From NCBI GenBank assembly GCA_030849805.1, contig JASANZ010001985.1, forward strand, positions 1-29,798: DNA of 29,798 nt, read 5' to 3'. A model generated the notes under the pieces. It was not told the DNA's origin, did not search any database, and saw nothing but the letters and a program-made list of their open reading frames with translations. The stretch is from Sergeia podlipaevii (lineage: Eukaryota; Euglenozoa; Kinetoplastea; Trypanosomatida; Trypanosomatidae). Every line of letters starts with the position of its first letter. The first letter of the stretch is position 1. Both the position numbers and the translations under genes were made by a program. Below are positions 20,590 through 29,798 of this stretch, in pieces.

Positions 20590-23500
20590 CTAGAGTTGAA
20601 TGACATTGTCTGAGAGGCACAGATCAATCTGGTAAGACTTCGGCTTAGTTTCCTCAGGCGCCTCCAGCAGTCTCCTCAAGTCCCGCTGCACCTTCTGCCA
20701 GCTCCACCACCCAGCCGCAGGCACCTCGTCCACATCGCATATGGCAGCGGCCGCAGCGGCGACGGCAGTTGGGTTGATATCTCGACCAGAGGTGCGAAGC
20801 GGACTGGCGGAGAGCGCCTTATCTGCAATTGTAAGAACGCGTCTGGCACTTCCCACGCGCGGCACCATAGTCCGGAGCTTCATCAGTTCGCTGCCGAGTC
20901 GCAGAAGCGCCTCCCGCTCTTCTCGAGGGGTAGAAGTGGCGACGCCAGTGAACCCGTACGCGTGGCACGGAGACTCCAAAGCCCTGGTGATAAGATGCAT
21001 GAGTTGGTCTGGGTCTGCGGAGGCCTGAGCAAACATGTGGGGAGAATACTGGGTGGTGTTCTCCGTGTGAGGTGTGGTCAACACCGCGAGGATCGAGTTC
21101 ATGTAAACGTCGTCCTCCTCCTTGACGATCTTCTTGATCACAAGCGACATCACCATCGCGGATTTATCTTCCTTGCACAAGGTAAGCGTATCCCGCATAG
21201 TTGCGACCAACTCCGCAACCGACTCCGCACGACGATAGTTGGCATTTTCAATGCAGAACCCAAAAAGAGGCGAAGCCGCCACACGGCAGTCATCATATTC
21301 AACTCGCCGAAGAACATCCTTGGATACGTCCCCGCGTCCAGGTTCATGACGAAGAGACACCATCGAGATGAACAAACTAACGCGCGAGTCCGCGAGAAGA
21401 CGATCACCGACACCAGAGATCACTCGCTCCAACACCGCCCGTGCAGCTGTAGAGCCTGTCGCATCGGCAAGCATTAACACCGCGTTGAAACCGCCCAGCA
21501 CCTTACTTGCGATGTCCTCTAGCGTAGACGGACGTACCACAGCAAGAGCATCAGCACGTTGCAGCACCTCAGAGAACCGGTACGTCCCTTGAGCAGACAC
21601 GATGGTTTGTACACTTGCGTTCACATTCAGTGGTGGCTCCCTGCTCCCCCTCGCGGCTCGCGCATTCGTGCTAGACTCATCAGTCGTCACAACGGCAACA
21701 GATCGAATAGACTGTAGTGGAGCTTGACTTCTTCGCGCAGTGAATGCCGCCGCCACCGCGTCGTCAAACTCTGCCGCGCGTTCACCTTCATCCTCCTCGC
21801 TTCTGTCCATACCATTGCAGTCCTCCACAAGATACGCTGGCAGCCGCACGCTGCTTGCAGGGCTTTTCAGCAGCTGCTCCATATCCGCCATCATGCGCGT
21901 CACGAGCTCCTGCGATGGGTCCACGCTACCGCTCCCTGCTGCACTGCTCGAGCCCTCCACCTGCTTCTGCGTATAGGCTAGCCTGCGACGCTGGTAATCC
22001 AAGAAGGCCCTCACGCCACCACGCGGAACAGGGTAGGTCGTCAAGAATCGAATACGCTGGAGAAGCTGAAGTGCCTCCAGACCGAGCTCACGCGTGCACC
22101 CATTCAACGTGCCGAGCGCCAGAAACTTACACGGGCCACCGAACATGTAACGATAGAGAGACGGGGGTAAGGAGCCATTGGGGTCCATAGCAAGCACCTC
22201 ACGCAGCACAGGTAAATCCCGGGAGACCCGGAAACAAAAGGCGGTGAAGGAGGACAGCGCCACATCCTCCTCGTCCCTCTCCGTCTTCGTTACTCGCTTC
22301 ACCACCGCACTGGCCACAATTACGGTGCCTGGCTCCAGAGAGTCCATTACTCGCTCCACACGGTTCACGCCAATCTTCATCGTCGAAATGCACTCCGTCA
22401 GTGTTTTCGCGGAAACCATGGACGCGTTGTGCACCACAGGCCCAAACAGCGGCGACGCCTCCACCATGATGTAAGAAGGTGGCGACTGCGGTTGCTGCTG
22501 CTCATCCGCAAGGAAGTCACGGACGATCTGACGGTCTCGTAACGCGACAATTCGCAGTTGCACCTCACTCGACTCCTCCCAGTCCGGCAAGAACGCGACA
22601 GAGGCCAAAACACCGCGAAAGACGCTCCACAGCGGCCGCGTGCATGATGCAACAGACGCTACGGGGGTCGTGCTGCTGCTGTAGTCACAATCATCCATAA
22701 CGCCAGCTATGGCGCAGCTGCGAGCTTTGCGAACGCAGTCCATTAACGAGCTAACGAGATGCGATTTGGCAAACGGCATACGGGACTCGGGGTCGGTGGC
22801 CGTGTAGAACAGCGCGTCCTCATCGCACTCGAACGTCTCCCCGGTCGGAAGCCACACTACACGGCCGTGGTCGCAGCTCACGCACGAGCATAGAGAGCCC
22901 TTGGAGTCCATCCCCAGCAGGAGTCGCGGGTGCGCATTAGGCATTCCAGTGGTCGTCACCGTCTGGCTGCTGTGAGTGTTGTACGTCGTGAACGTTGTGT
23001 TGTTCTCTAGCAGAGTGCCAGGGGACGGCCCACTTGATGTCGGACAGTTCGTGGTCGGAAGAGAGGCACCACTTGCAGTCACGGGAGGCATGTTTATCTT
23101 GCCACTAGTACCATTGGCGTTACCAGCCCTCGTAGTGTCGTCTTCAGGTTCAAACATGACGTACGCAAGAGGGTACGAACCGTTGGGATCCCTGACAACG
23201 CGCTTGTAGTCCGCCAGCATCTTCGTGATCCACTTATCTGTCATCATGGCACTCTTCGTACTAGCGTCAATCGACTGGGATGAGCGCGATGCGCGCTCCT
23301 CAACGCGGTCGGTAAGGGCTTGCTCTGTGCGCTGTACAAAGCGCCCGATGCTGCCAGAGTGAAGGATCTCCTTCACCACTGGAATTGTGAGTCGAAAGAG
23401 TGCGGCCACGTCAGGGGATTCGGCAGCGCTCGCGAAGGAGCCGAGCACCACAGAGGCCGCAGCCCCACTCAGAGCACTGCGGTTGAGTAGATTGATGCGC

Positions 23501-26500
23501 GGACTCTCCTTACCTTTAATAACACGCGTGCACCACGCTGTGTGAGAGCCAAAGAGAGACACCGACAAGGAACACGTGAAGACGTCTGTGCGCGTAGAAA
23601 ACAGGTTGAGAACGCTCACGTAAATGCACGTTTCTGGAGCCCAAAAAAGAGCAGCCTGGCGCATCGCGCCGATGCGCAAGTCATCCCACTCACTCGTCGA
23701 GCGCAGCTGCACCTTCACGGCGTCATGCACAATGGGTCCAAACACTGGGGAGCATGACAGCAGCAAGTGCCGCGGCTCCGCTGGCCTCTCAAGCAGCTCC
23801 ACCGCCGTGTCGCCAGCACGTAAGAGCGACATGGAGACCTGAACGTTGCGACTGCGGTCCCCAGTGTGAGACAAGGCAGCTGCGATGGCTTGGCGCACTG
23901 CCGGCCACGCCAGAGAGTGGGTGAGTAGACACGAACTATCCTCCACTGCCATGATTGCACAACTGCGGCCCGAGGCAAACACGTCCGCTAGCGCCTTGAA
24001 CTGAGAAGATGTCTTCGTCCCACGTACTTGACCGGTGCTGCGAGTATTTTGAGATTGTCGTGTTGACGTCACCCGTTCAAGTGAGATAGCCTCATCCACT
24101 GGTAGTTGAGTGTGGGTGCTGATTTCCTCCACACTGGTGCCCTTGCGGGAGATGTTAAAACCACATATGCCCTCCTCCACGTACGCCACGCGATGGACGC
24201 GACGGTCGCAAAAGAGTACGGTGGAGACGCCGCCACTCTCGTCCAACCCAGCGTGGACCTCGCGCGTCAAGCTCGTGCCACTTGTGCCGATGGTTCCCGA
24301 AGAATATCCGCCATAACTAAACGGAAGCGACGCACTCCTTTCCGAAGACGACGGCAGCAGTTTTAGTAGGTGAGGTGAAGAATGGCGCTGTAGCGGCACC
24401 CCAGTAAGCCCGCGCAGAAAGTGAAGATTACCGCTTCCACTGTTGTTGATATTGTTCTTGCGAACAACTGGAGCAGCGGTAGCACTGGCACTTTTGGCAG
24501 GCCTTATTGAAGTCTCGGCCACTTCCTTGATGTCGGCGTTGACATCATGGCTGCTACGTGGCATTGGAGGGAAAGCGCTCTCCACTTGTGGGCGTCCATT
24601 CACTAATGCAGGGTCACCGCTACTTTCCGCCTGCTTCACATCCTTCATCTTGCTGTCCTTAGTGATGATGGCGGTACTCCTTTCGTCTTGGTACGGAACG
24701 TTGTGGCAATCAAACGGCACCGGAACGTTCTCTGGATCAGCAACGAGCCTCAGCATCGAATTGATGAATCCAACATGCATTGCAATAGTTGCCCGCGCCA
24801 ACGCCATCTTCTTTGGATCCTCCGTCGCCGCCGCGGCTTCCTGCAACCGCGCGTTACTTGCGGCCGTAAAGTCCAGATATCTCCGCACGTTGCCACTCAG
24901 CAAAGGCCCATTACGCACAGAGCTCAACTCACGACAGAAGCTGACGTACTCGCGAGGTTCCACCGTGTCCTTTGAGAGGCACGCAGCGGCAACGGTGAAG
25001 CCACCATCGCCCACACGGTCCACTAACCCTCGGATCTGCGAAGGGTGACGACCAGGATAAATGCAAATTGACTGGGCATAATTGGGGTCACGTGTCATGA
25101 GCAGTGTCAAGGAGGAGAGAACCAAATTGCGACTCTCAGGGTCGCTTGTGTAGAGGTCTCTTGTCTGACGAATGAGCACGTACATCGCCAGCATCTCCTC
25201 CGCGCCAGTCGGGGCAGAGGCACTTGACCTAAGCCACGCATCGATTGGCACAGTTACTTTAGCAAGGTCTGATGCGTCAGCCGACGCTATCTCAGTGAGG
25301 GGAATCCCCTTCACCCAGCAGCCAACCGTCGGGTTATACACCAGACGCATGGGCTGTGGCTCCAAGCCAACGTAGTTGTCGTTCCTTTTGTCGTTGGTGA
25401 CCGACCTGGGCAAGCCAGCGGCGGTCGGTGTAAGCGGGATGAGATTGCGAACCTGGCAAGCGCGGTCAAACGCACAGACAGACACTTCCACTCGAAAAAA
25501 GAACGCGCCGCTGCCAGGCTGAGAGCCGCCGGCCGCTGTCGCCATCTGCTCTCTGTTCCGCAGCTTTTCATATATTTGACCGAGAGCTCGCTCCACAAGT
25601 GCTTTCACCGTCGCATCTGAGCCCCCGCCGGCAGCAAGCACCATCACCGCCGTATGCCCCTGTAAAACCTGATCCGATAGTTCATCGATGAGACTGCTGC
25701 GTATCACACTGCCTCCACCAGCCATGCGCATCTCCGCCAGCTTAGGGTCATACTCAACGACCTCGTCCATAACCATCTCCGACAACAGGTGGCTGTCACG
25801 CCCAACTGGGCGAAGTTGAATGACAGGAAACGACACATCTCTAGGGATCGCGCAGAATTCGTTATATGGTGCCTGCACTGCTATGAGAGAAAGCACTCTC
25901 TCTGCAGAGAAGCGCCGCGTACCACCACCACGACCACCATTGCTGCAGCTGCTGCCTCCGTGAGATGGCGCAGGTACTTGAAGCCGCTGGCAATTCGCTA
26001 AGGTAGGACTCTGAGGGGAGTAGCGAAGCGCGCTCATCATCTGATTCTGCTGCTGAAGTGCTGTTGATGCTCGCGCTTGCTTCCTGTGAGACGTGGAGCT
26101 GCCACAGATGCCTTTTTCTGAGTTGCAGGAGCCGTGAAACAAGATGCCCTGCAGCTTGTCCCCCGACCCGGAGTCGTTGCCACTTGCAGCAGTTGCTGCT
26201 GCTCCGGCCGGGGGGAACCTGCCGCTGCCAGAGTACTCTAAAAAATGATCTAGCAGCGAGCTGCCGTCGGTGGGCCTCGAGGAACTGAGAGACTCCGGCA
26301 TGCCATAAGAGTACACTTCAAACTGGTCTGACGCATTGGCGACGGTGCTCTGGAAAATAGAGATCGCACTAGCACGTGCCTGATTGCTCGCATCCACATC
26401 CTCAGTACTTTGCAGAGCATCGGGAAAGCCTAGAAACATGAAAGTATTCAGTAAGTCTGCGTCCAAGCTGTGGACACGCTCAAGGGACTTGCCATCATCT

Positions 26501-28059
26501 TCGTTTTTAGCATTCAACTCATACATTTCGCAACTAGTATCGTTGTCGCCATCGACAGCCACGTCATCATCATCATCATCATCATCATCATCGTAATCTT
26601 CAGCATCATCGTCTGTGCGGCAGTAAAGGTCTATAAAGTCGCCATAAGAAGGCAAACGGGAAATGGGCTCGAGGAGTGCTGTACTTGTCGGCATCTTGGT
26701 TGGATCGACATCACGCTGGTACGTCAGGATGGAGCTGTTGCTCTCGGTGCGGTGCGGGGTTGTGTGAGTGGGCGGAGGCAGGTGACTCGTCATTCGCTGT
26801 CGCGACATGCTGCCTGGACTTGGCTGCACAGTAGTTGGCGTCAATAAACTCCCACGTGCTTCTGAAGAGCGTGTCGCGACATGCAAGACCGGAGTTTGAG
26901 TTGCTGACAATGCAGTACTGTTCATATTTCTCAGCTGTTGCTGTTGTTGAAGGAAACGAGCGCGCCCCTCCGCTCTGCCATACTGTTCTATGGCAGCCCT
27001 GCCAAGTTGGCGGTGTGGGTCTACGCTAGCCACCTCTTCACTTTGGTCCGTCGAATACAAGACAGTGGTGATGCCACCCGCAACACCACTACCACCTGGG
27101 TAGGATGCATCCGCATAAGGAAGGTCAGGAGAAGGTGTGTCAGCTGACGAAGCATTCCACCGCTCGCGTGCGTGAAGTTGTGGCACAGGCGGCGCAGGCG
27201 CCACTGCTTCAAGAGGCCGCACCGACCTATTCGGCATCTCATCGCTGCCTACTGCAGTCCTGTTTGTGCCCTCCTTCTCTCCCCTGCTGCCATCGCGCTC
27301 GTCCATGGCGGAGGAAGAGTCCAACGGGGCGAGTCGCTGTCTTGGTGGCGGTGATGGAGCTGCAGCGGCACCGGAAGAAAATGCCCTTCTAGAGCGCTGG
27401 TGTCCAGAGCGCGTAGGGCCGCGGTTGCCATTGAGGCAGTCCTGGAAACGGGCATCATCACTCACAGTGGTCGGATCGGCCAACGGAATATCACCTTCTG
27501 CCTCGAATGATCGAAGTGGTTTTACCACTGGCAATGCACGCTGTCGCGGCCACGGCGATTGCTGATTCTGCGCTGCTGAAGGTGGCTGTGACACCGATGG
27601 CTGCTGCTGTTGCTGCCGCAAGGAACCATCGAGAGGATAGCTAGCCACATCGTTTAACGATGCGGTCTCTAGCATGGACGTGTCGTACCCATCCACATCG
27701 ACCGAACGAGAATCTTGCGTTGTCTGTGAAGCGTCAGCACGTTCATCGCCGCTTCGACTCTCTCTTCTCCAAGACACGCCCTCGTTGGAATGTTGGCGCT
27801 TTGAGGACGAAATAGACGGAAGTTCAGACGCTCTCTTATCAAGCGTAGAAGACGGCTTGTAGTTGTGCGACTCGACAGAGCGCATCGCTGGTGCATCGCG
27901 GCTTGCCTTGCGGTGCTTCGCATGAGGGAAACCAAATACACTATTCTTCACTGTCTTCTTACTGCCCTTCTCGTATGCTGCAACGTCATGATCACCAACA
28001 CCATCGTTGTGAGATGAACGTTTGCTTTGATCCTTTTTGGATCTACGAAAAAACTGCAT
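20590..28059 (-). CDS. Gene D: four-domain pseudokinesin-like giant protein
   Basis: The frame gives 2489 residues from the Met at 28059 (MQFFRRSKKD). The frame is open to 28311, but the extra 84 residues are Phe/Cys/Val-rich translation of the pyrimidine tract, and a good acceptor (ACCCACAG) at 28139-28140 would exclude them; 28059 is the first in-frame ATG after it. Residues 1-740 are mostly disordered, with Gln runs, a basic start and an Asp run at about 490-499. Four divergent family domains follow at about 745-1120, 1278-1637, 1710-2078 and 2118-2477, separated by disordered linkers. Unlike A-C, it lacks the GSMYG segment. Domains 2 and 3 are the most altered at the P-loop position (RSCAIM, RSCAIA), while domain 4 keeps GFNAVLM followed by GST. 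Tail motifs SGNVRRY, SGSIGRF, RGGVRAF and a weak fourth copy mark each domain end. Possibly a large structural scaffold; the function is not known. Confidence 0.92.
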   Translation of the reverse strand: MQFFRRSKKDQSKRSSHNDGVGDHDVAAYEKGSKKTVKNSVFGFPHAKHRKASRDAPAMRSVESHNYKPSSTLDKRASELPSISSSKRQHSNEGVSWRRESRSGDERADASQTTQDSRSVDVDGYDTSMLETASLNDVASYPLDGSLRQQQQQPSVSQPPSAAQNQQSPWPRQRALPVVKPLRSFEAEGDIPLADPTTVSDDARFQDCLNGNRGPTRSGHQRSRRAFSSGAAAAPSPPPRQRLAPLDSSSAMDERDGSRGEKEGTNRTAVGSDEMPNRSVRPLEAVAPAPPVPQLHARERWNASSADTPSPDLPYADASYPGGSGVAGGITTVLYSTDQSEEVASVDPHRQLGRAAIEQYGRAEGRARFLQQQQQLRNMNSTALSATQTPVLHVATRSSEARGSLLTPTTVQPSPGSMSRQRMTSHLPPPTHTTPHRTESNSSILTYQRDVDPTKMPTSTALLEPISRLPSYGDFIDLYCRTDDDAEDYDDDDDDDDDDVAVDGDNDTSCEMYELNAKNEDDGKSLERVHSLDADLLNTFMFLGFPDALQSTEDVDASNQARASAISIFQSTVANASDQFEVYSYGMPESLSSSRPTDGSSLLDHFLEYSGSGRFPPAGAAATAASGNDSGSGDKLQGILFHGSCNSEKGICGSSTSHRKQARASTALQQQNQMMSALRYSPQSPTLANCQRLQVPAPSHGGSSCSNGGRGGGTRRFSAERVLSLIAVQAPYNEFCAIPRDVSFPVIQLRPVGRDSHLLSEMVMDEVVEYDPKLAEMRMAGGGSVIRSSLIDELSDQVLQGHTAVMVLAAGGGSDATVKALVERALGQIYEKLRNREQMATAAGGSQPGSGAFFFRVEVSVCAFDRACQVRNLIPLTPTAAGLPRSVTNDKRNDNYVGLEPQPMRLVYNPTVGCWVKGIPLTEIASADASDLAKVTVPIDAWLRSSASAPTGAEEMLAMYVLIRQTRDLYTSDPESRNLVLSSLTLLMTRDPNYAQSICIYPGRHPSQIRGLVDRVGDGGFTVAAACLSKDTVEPREYVSFCRELSSVRNGPLLSGNVRRYLDFTAASNARLQEAAAATEDPKKMALARATIAMHVGFINSMLRLVADPENVPVPFDCHNVPYQDERSTAIITKDSKMKDVKQAESSGDPALVNGRPQVESAFPPMPRSSHDVNADIKEVAETSIRPAKSASATAAPVVRKNNINNSGSGNLHFLRGLTGVPLQRHSSPHLLKLLPSSSERSASLPFSYGGYSSGTIGTSGTSLTREVHAGLDESGGVSTVLFCDRRVHRVAYVEEGICGFNISRKGTSVEEISTHTQLPVDEAISLERVTSTRQSQNTRSTGQVRGTKTSSQFKALADVFASGRSCAIMAVEDSSCLLTHSLAWPAVRQAIAAALSHTGDRSRNVQVSMSLLRAGDTAVELLERPAEPRHLLLSCSPVFGPIVHDAVKVQLRSTSEWDDLRIGAMRQAALFWAPETCIYVSVLNLFSTRTDVFTCSLSVSLFGSHTAWCTRVIKGKESPRINLLNRSALSGAAASVVLGSFASAAESPDVAALFRLTIPVVKEILHSGSIGRFVQRTEQALTDRVEERASRSSQSIDASTKSAMMTDKWITKMLADYKRVVRDPNGSYPLAYVMFEPEDDTTRAGNANGTSGKINMPPVTASGASLPTTNCPTSSGPSPGTLLENNTTFTTYNTHSSQTVTTTGMPNAHPRLLLGMDSKGSLCSCVSCDHGRVVWLPTGETFECDEDALFYTATDPESRMPFAKSHLVSSLMDCVRKARSCAIAGVMDDCDYSSSTTPVASVASCTRPLWSVFRGVLASVAFLPDWEESSEVQLRIVALRDRQIVRDFLADEQQQPQSPPSYIMVEASPLFGPVVHNASMVSAKTLTECISTMKIGVNRVERVMDSLEPGTVIVASAVVKRVTKTERDEEDVALSSFTAFCFRVSRDLPVLREVLAMDPNGSLPPSLYRYMFGGPCKFLALGTLNGCTRELGLEALQLLQRIRFLTTYPVPRGGVRAFLDYQRRRLAYTQKQVEGSSSAAGSGSVDPSQELVTRMMADMEQLLKSPASSVRLPAYLVEDCNGMDRSEEDEGERAAEFDDAVAAAFTARRSQAPLQSIRSVAVVTTDESSTNARAARGSREPPLNVNASVQTIVSAQGTYRFSEVLQRADALAVVRPSTLEDIASKVLGGFNAVLMLADATGSTAARAVLERVISGVGDRLLADSRVSLFISMVSLRHEPGRGDVSKDVLRRVEYDDCRVAASPLFGFCIENANYRRAESVAELVATMRDTLTLCKEDKSAMVMSLVIKKIVKEEDDVYMNSILAVLTTPHTENTTQYSPHMFAQASADPDQLMHLITRALESPCHAYGFTGVATSTPREEREALLRLGSELMKLRTMVPRVGSARRVLTIADKALSASPLRTSGRDINPTAVAAAAAAICDVDEVPAAGWWSWQKVQRDLRRLLEAPEETKPKSYQIDLCLSDNVIQL
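20629..21708 (-). other. Family domain D4
   Basis: Residues about 2118-2477 of gene D. SVAVVTTDES opening strand, GTYRFSEVLQ, LGGFNAVLMLADATGST, ASPLFGF, VMSLVIKKI, YMNSILAVL and a weakened ESPCHAYGF end strand. The tail is divergent (RVGSARRVLTI) and carries an inserted Ala-rich stretch, but ends APEETKPKSY, as in genes A and B. Its pseudo-P-loop matches C3 closely (GGFNA, LxAD, GST). Confidence 0.65.
21826..22932 (-). other. Family domain D3
   Basis: Residues about 1710-2078 of gene D. RLLLGMD opening strand, GETFECDED, RSCAIAGVMDD at the P-loop position, ASPLFGP, VIVASAVVKRV, VALSSFTAF and YMFGGPCKFLALG, then the tail RGGVRAFLDY and a long helix ending RLPAY. It shares the RSCAI variant with D2, which suggests D2 and D3 arose by duplication inside the gene. 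Confidence 0.62.
23149..24228 (-). other. Family domain D2 (most diverged)
   Basis: Residues about 1278-1637 of gene D. The pseudo-P-loop reads GRSCAIMAVED, followed by CSPVFGP, IYVSVLNLF, TCSLSVSLFG and SALSGAAASVVLG, then the tail SGSIGRFVQR and DPNGSYPLAY. The G-x-N landmark and the double Gly near the end are changed, so it is recognised mainly through SPVFGP and the tail motifs. Confidence 0.58.
24700..25827 (-). other. Family domain D1
   Basis: Residues about 745-1120 of gene D. VIQLRPVGR resembles the opening kinesin VxVRxRPxN strand. Then LQGHTAVMVLAAGGGSDAT, YNPTVGC in place of SPVYGP, MYVLIRQ, LVLSSLTLLM and GDGGFTVAAACLS, then the tail SGNVRRYLDF and DPENVPVPF. It is longer than most copies because of an Ala/Gly-rich insertion after the pseudo-P-loop. 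Confidence 0.62.
26564..26592 (-). repeat. ATC trinucleotide run encoding polyAsp, gene D
   Basis: About nine to ten tandem ATC units on the plus strand read as GAT codons, giving an Asp run at about residues 490-499 inside an acidic disordered stretch of gene D. Confidence 0.9.
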
Positions 28060-28138
28060 TATGCAAAAAGAAAAAAAAAATGGCAGACTCAAGTACTCAC
28101 AGACACGAACACACACACACACAAAAAAAAGGAACTTT

Positions 28139-28173
28139 CTGTGGGTACAAAGATAATTAGTAAAAAAAAAAGG
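28139..28173 (-). promoter_or_regulatory. Candidate trans-splice acceptor of gene D
   Basis: In the transcript sense, a ten-T run, ACTAATTATC and TTTGTACCCACAG end at the AG complementary to 28139-28140. The leader would be about 80 nt, contains a (GT)n run and a second T-tract, and has no ATG before 28059. This site decides against the longer open frame starting at 28311. Confidence 0.6.
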
Positions 28174-29798
28174 AGCAATATGCCCAAATCTCAAAAAAAA
28201 AAAGTGATGTAGAAGTCGCCTAATACAGTATGCTACAATCCTGCTGCTACCGCTCTGCTCTACAGACTTATATATTTTCCTTTTACGAAAAAAAAAAGAA
28301 AAAAAAAACAATGTTTTAGGTTACGTGGTCATGCAGAGTTAAAAAAAAAAATGGCCGTGAAAAGATTTTCTACGTTCTATATTTGTTTCCTTGTAGAGAG
28401 TATGTGTTACAACAAAAAATAAAATAAAAATAAGCACTAAGTAGTGCTATCAACTTTAGTAAAGTAAAAAAAATGAGAAAAAGCAATCCTTTGTTACCTC
28501 TGTGGTGTTACGATGTTTTCTTTTTCAGGGTGCAGCTTCTAATATCTTCGCCAACAGAACAAGAAAAAAAAAACACTAGACGTAAATGACAATGATAATT
28601 ATATCCTCAAACTCTCTAAATGAACTTAGGAGGCATCTACAAAAAAAAAAAGGAAAAGATGAGGAAACGATTAAAAAAAAGAAAAAGAAGAAGACAAATA
28701 AAGAAGAAAAGCAAACAGACAATTATCTTTATAAATAAAAAATAAAAAAATATGTGTATTACGAGGCTGAAAGCGTCCAAGTTGTGAGCAATATGCAAAA
28801 GAAAAGCTCTATGTGGCGGTTGCTGTAGCTGTAGTTGTTGTTTTATTCTTTCAACAATTCTTGCCCCATACATGAACTTCCATATAAACAAGAGATCCCC
28901 TTGCAATCACCATTCAATCTCATTCACATTTCCGGTGTACAAAGTAAAAACATATGCTCCACGAAAAAGCACGCACAAAATCATACAAGATCAAGTAGAG
29001 TAAATAGAGGAAAAGAAAAAAAGGAAAGAAGCGGAGAAAAGAAAGAAAAAAAAAACAATGATAGATAAATAAAGAATGAAAACACAAAAAAAAAAGAAAA
29101 AAACCGAAATTCTTTAAAGAGAAATTTTTTTAAAGGAAAGAGGAGAACAAAGCTTAAGAAGTCATGTAGCTACGCACAACGCTAGCATCCATTCCCTCAC
29201 AAAAATGATTTTAAAAAGGAACATTTTTTTTTCATTTGGCCCATATCAGCAACAACAGCAACATACGGTAATGGTTGTGTGCTCTCAAGAACGATGAAAA
29301 AAAAAAATCAAAAAAAAGCCAAAAATGATGAGCTCACCCCCCCCCCTTCAAAAAAAAAATACTTTATATACACATATACTATTGCACAATAACAGAAAAA
29401 GAAACATTGGCAATAAAAAAAGTGAGTCGGTACACTTACTAGCCTTTCGCTTCTCATCTGTAATTCACAATTAGCATTTTCACTTGTCCATTTATGTTCT
29501 TTTTTTTGTGTGTGATGCAAGTCCTTGAAGAAATATAATCTTTTTCTTTTTTTTAAAAAAAGGGATCTGAAGATATGCAGCTTTGTGTCCACAAAAAAAA
29601 AAAGAGTATACAATGAGAAAACATAAAAAGAAAAATTTAAAAGAGGAGGGGGGGCTTTTGCAAAAGAAAACAAATTTTGCTATTCTCAATCTCCCCCCCC
29701 CCCCCTTCCCCCGCGCATGCGTTGTGTCGTGAACACATAGCACACGCATGCACCAGATGGCCACATACTTGTATATATATAGTGGTGCATGCAAAAAT
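28174..29798. other. Spacer upstream of gene D
   Basis: A-rich non-coding DNA with C-runs at about 29337-29347 and 29692-29705. It should contain the 3' part of whatever gene precedes D in the transcription unit, but no coding sequence of that gene is inside the window. Confidence 0.75.

Noticed and set aside
1..29798. tRNA, rRNA, spliced-leader RNA, CRISPR and transposon ends
   Set aside because: I looked by eye for conserved tRNA arms, the spliced-leader core, regular spacer arrays and reverse transcriptase or transposase motifs and saw none. A covariance-model search was not possible.

Overview
This window looks like nuclear DNA of a kinetoplastid protist (trypanosomatid); I do not assign a genus. 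Four long intronless reading frames all lie on the minus strand. They use TAG, TAA, TGA and TAG as stops, so TGA is a stop and the DNA is not mitochondrial. The genes are separated by 2-4 kb of AT-rich spacer packed with A-runs on the plus strand, which are T-runs in the transcript. Each start codon is preceded by a plausible pyrimidine/AG trans-splice acceptor. This is the layout of a polycistronic, trans-spliced transcription unit read right to left. Coding DNA is clearly more GC-rich than the spacers.

In transcription order the genes are D (28059 to 20590, 2489 aa), C (18622 to 13244, 1792 aa), B (10642 to 8084, 852 aa) and A (4159 to 1425, about 911 aa if one apparent single-base frameshift is allowed for). 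The regions 1-1424, 4160-8083, 10643-13243, 18623-20589 and 28060-29798 are spacer/UTR with microsatellites and homopolymers and no convincing gene. The A-B spacer contains an imperfect 0.34-kb tandem duplication with single N bases at its junctions, most simply unmerged contig ends.

All four proteins belong to one family. Each has a long disordered N-terminal part; in A, B and C this includes a Gly/Ser/Met/Tyr-rich segment built on GSMYG-like units. One or more copies of a domain of about 330-375 residues follow: one in A, one in B, three in C and four in D, nine in all. By eye the domain follows the order of landmarks of a kinesin motor: first strand, F-x-F/x-D-E-V, G-[HYF]-N-x-x-h-h where the P-loop strand begins, a V-x-G-like segment, L-S-S-h in place of the switch II strand, then Y-x-h-G-G-x-x-x-T. 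The nucleotide-binding residues (GxxxxGKT/S, SSRSH, DLAGSE) are gone. Every copy ends in a family-specific tail with two strongly conserved motifs, about [S/D]-G-N-V-K-R-F and P-x(4,6)-P-x-Y.

My main proposal is that this is a tandem array of catalytically dead kinesin-like ('pseudokinesin') proteins, probably structural or microtubule/cytoskeleton-associated, that grew by gene duplication and by domain multiplication within genes. The relationship among the nine domains is seen directly in the sequence. The kinesin origin is inferred from pattern matching. Cell location and role are unknown.
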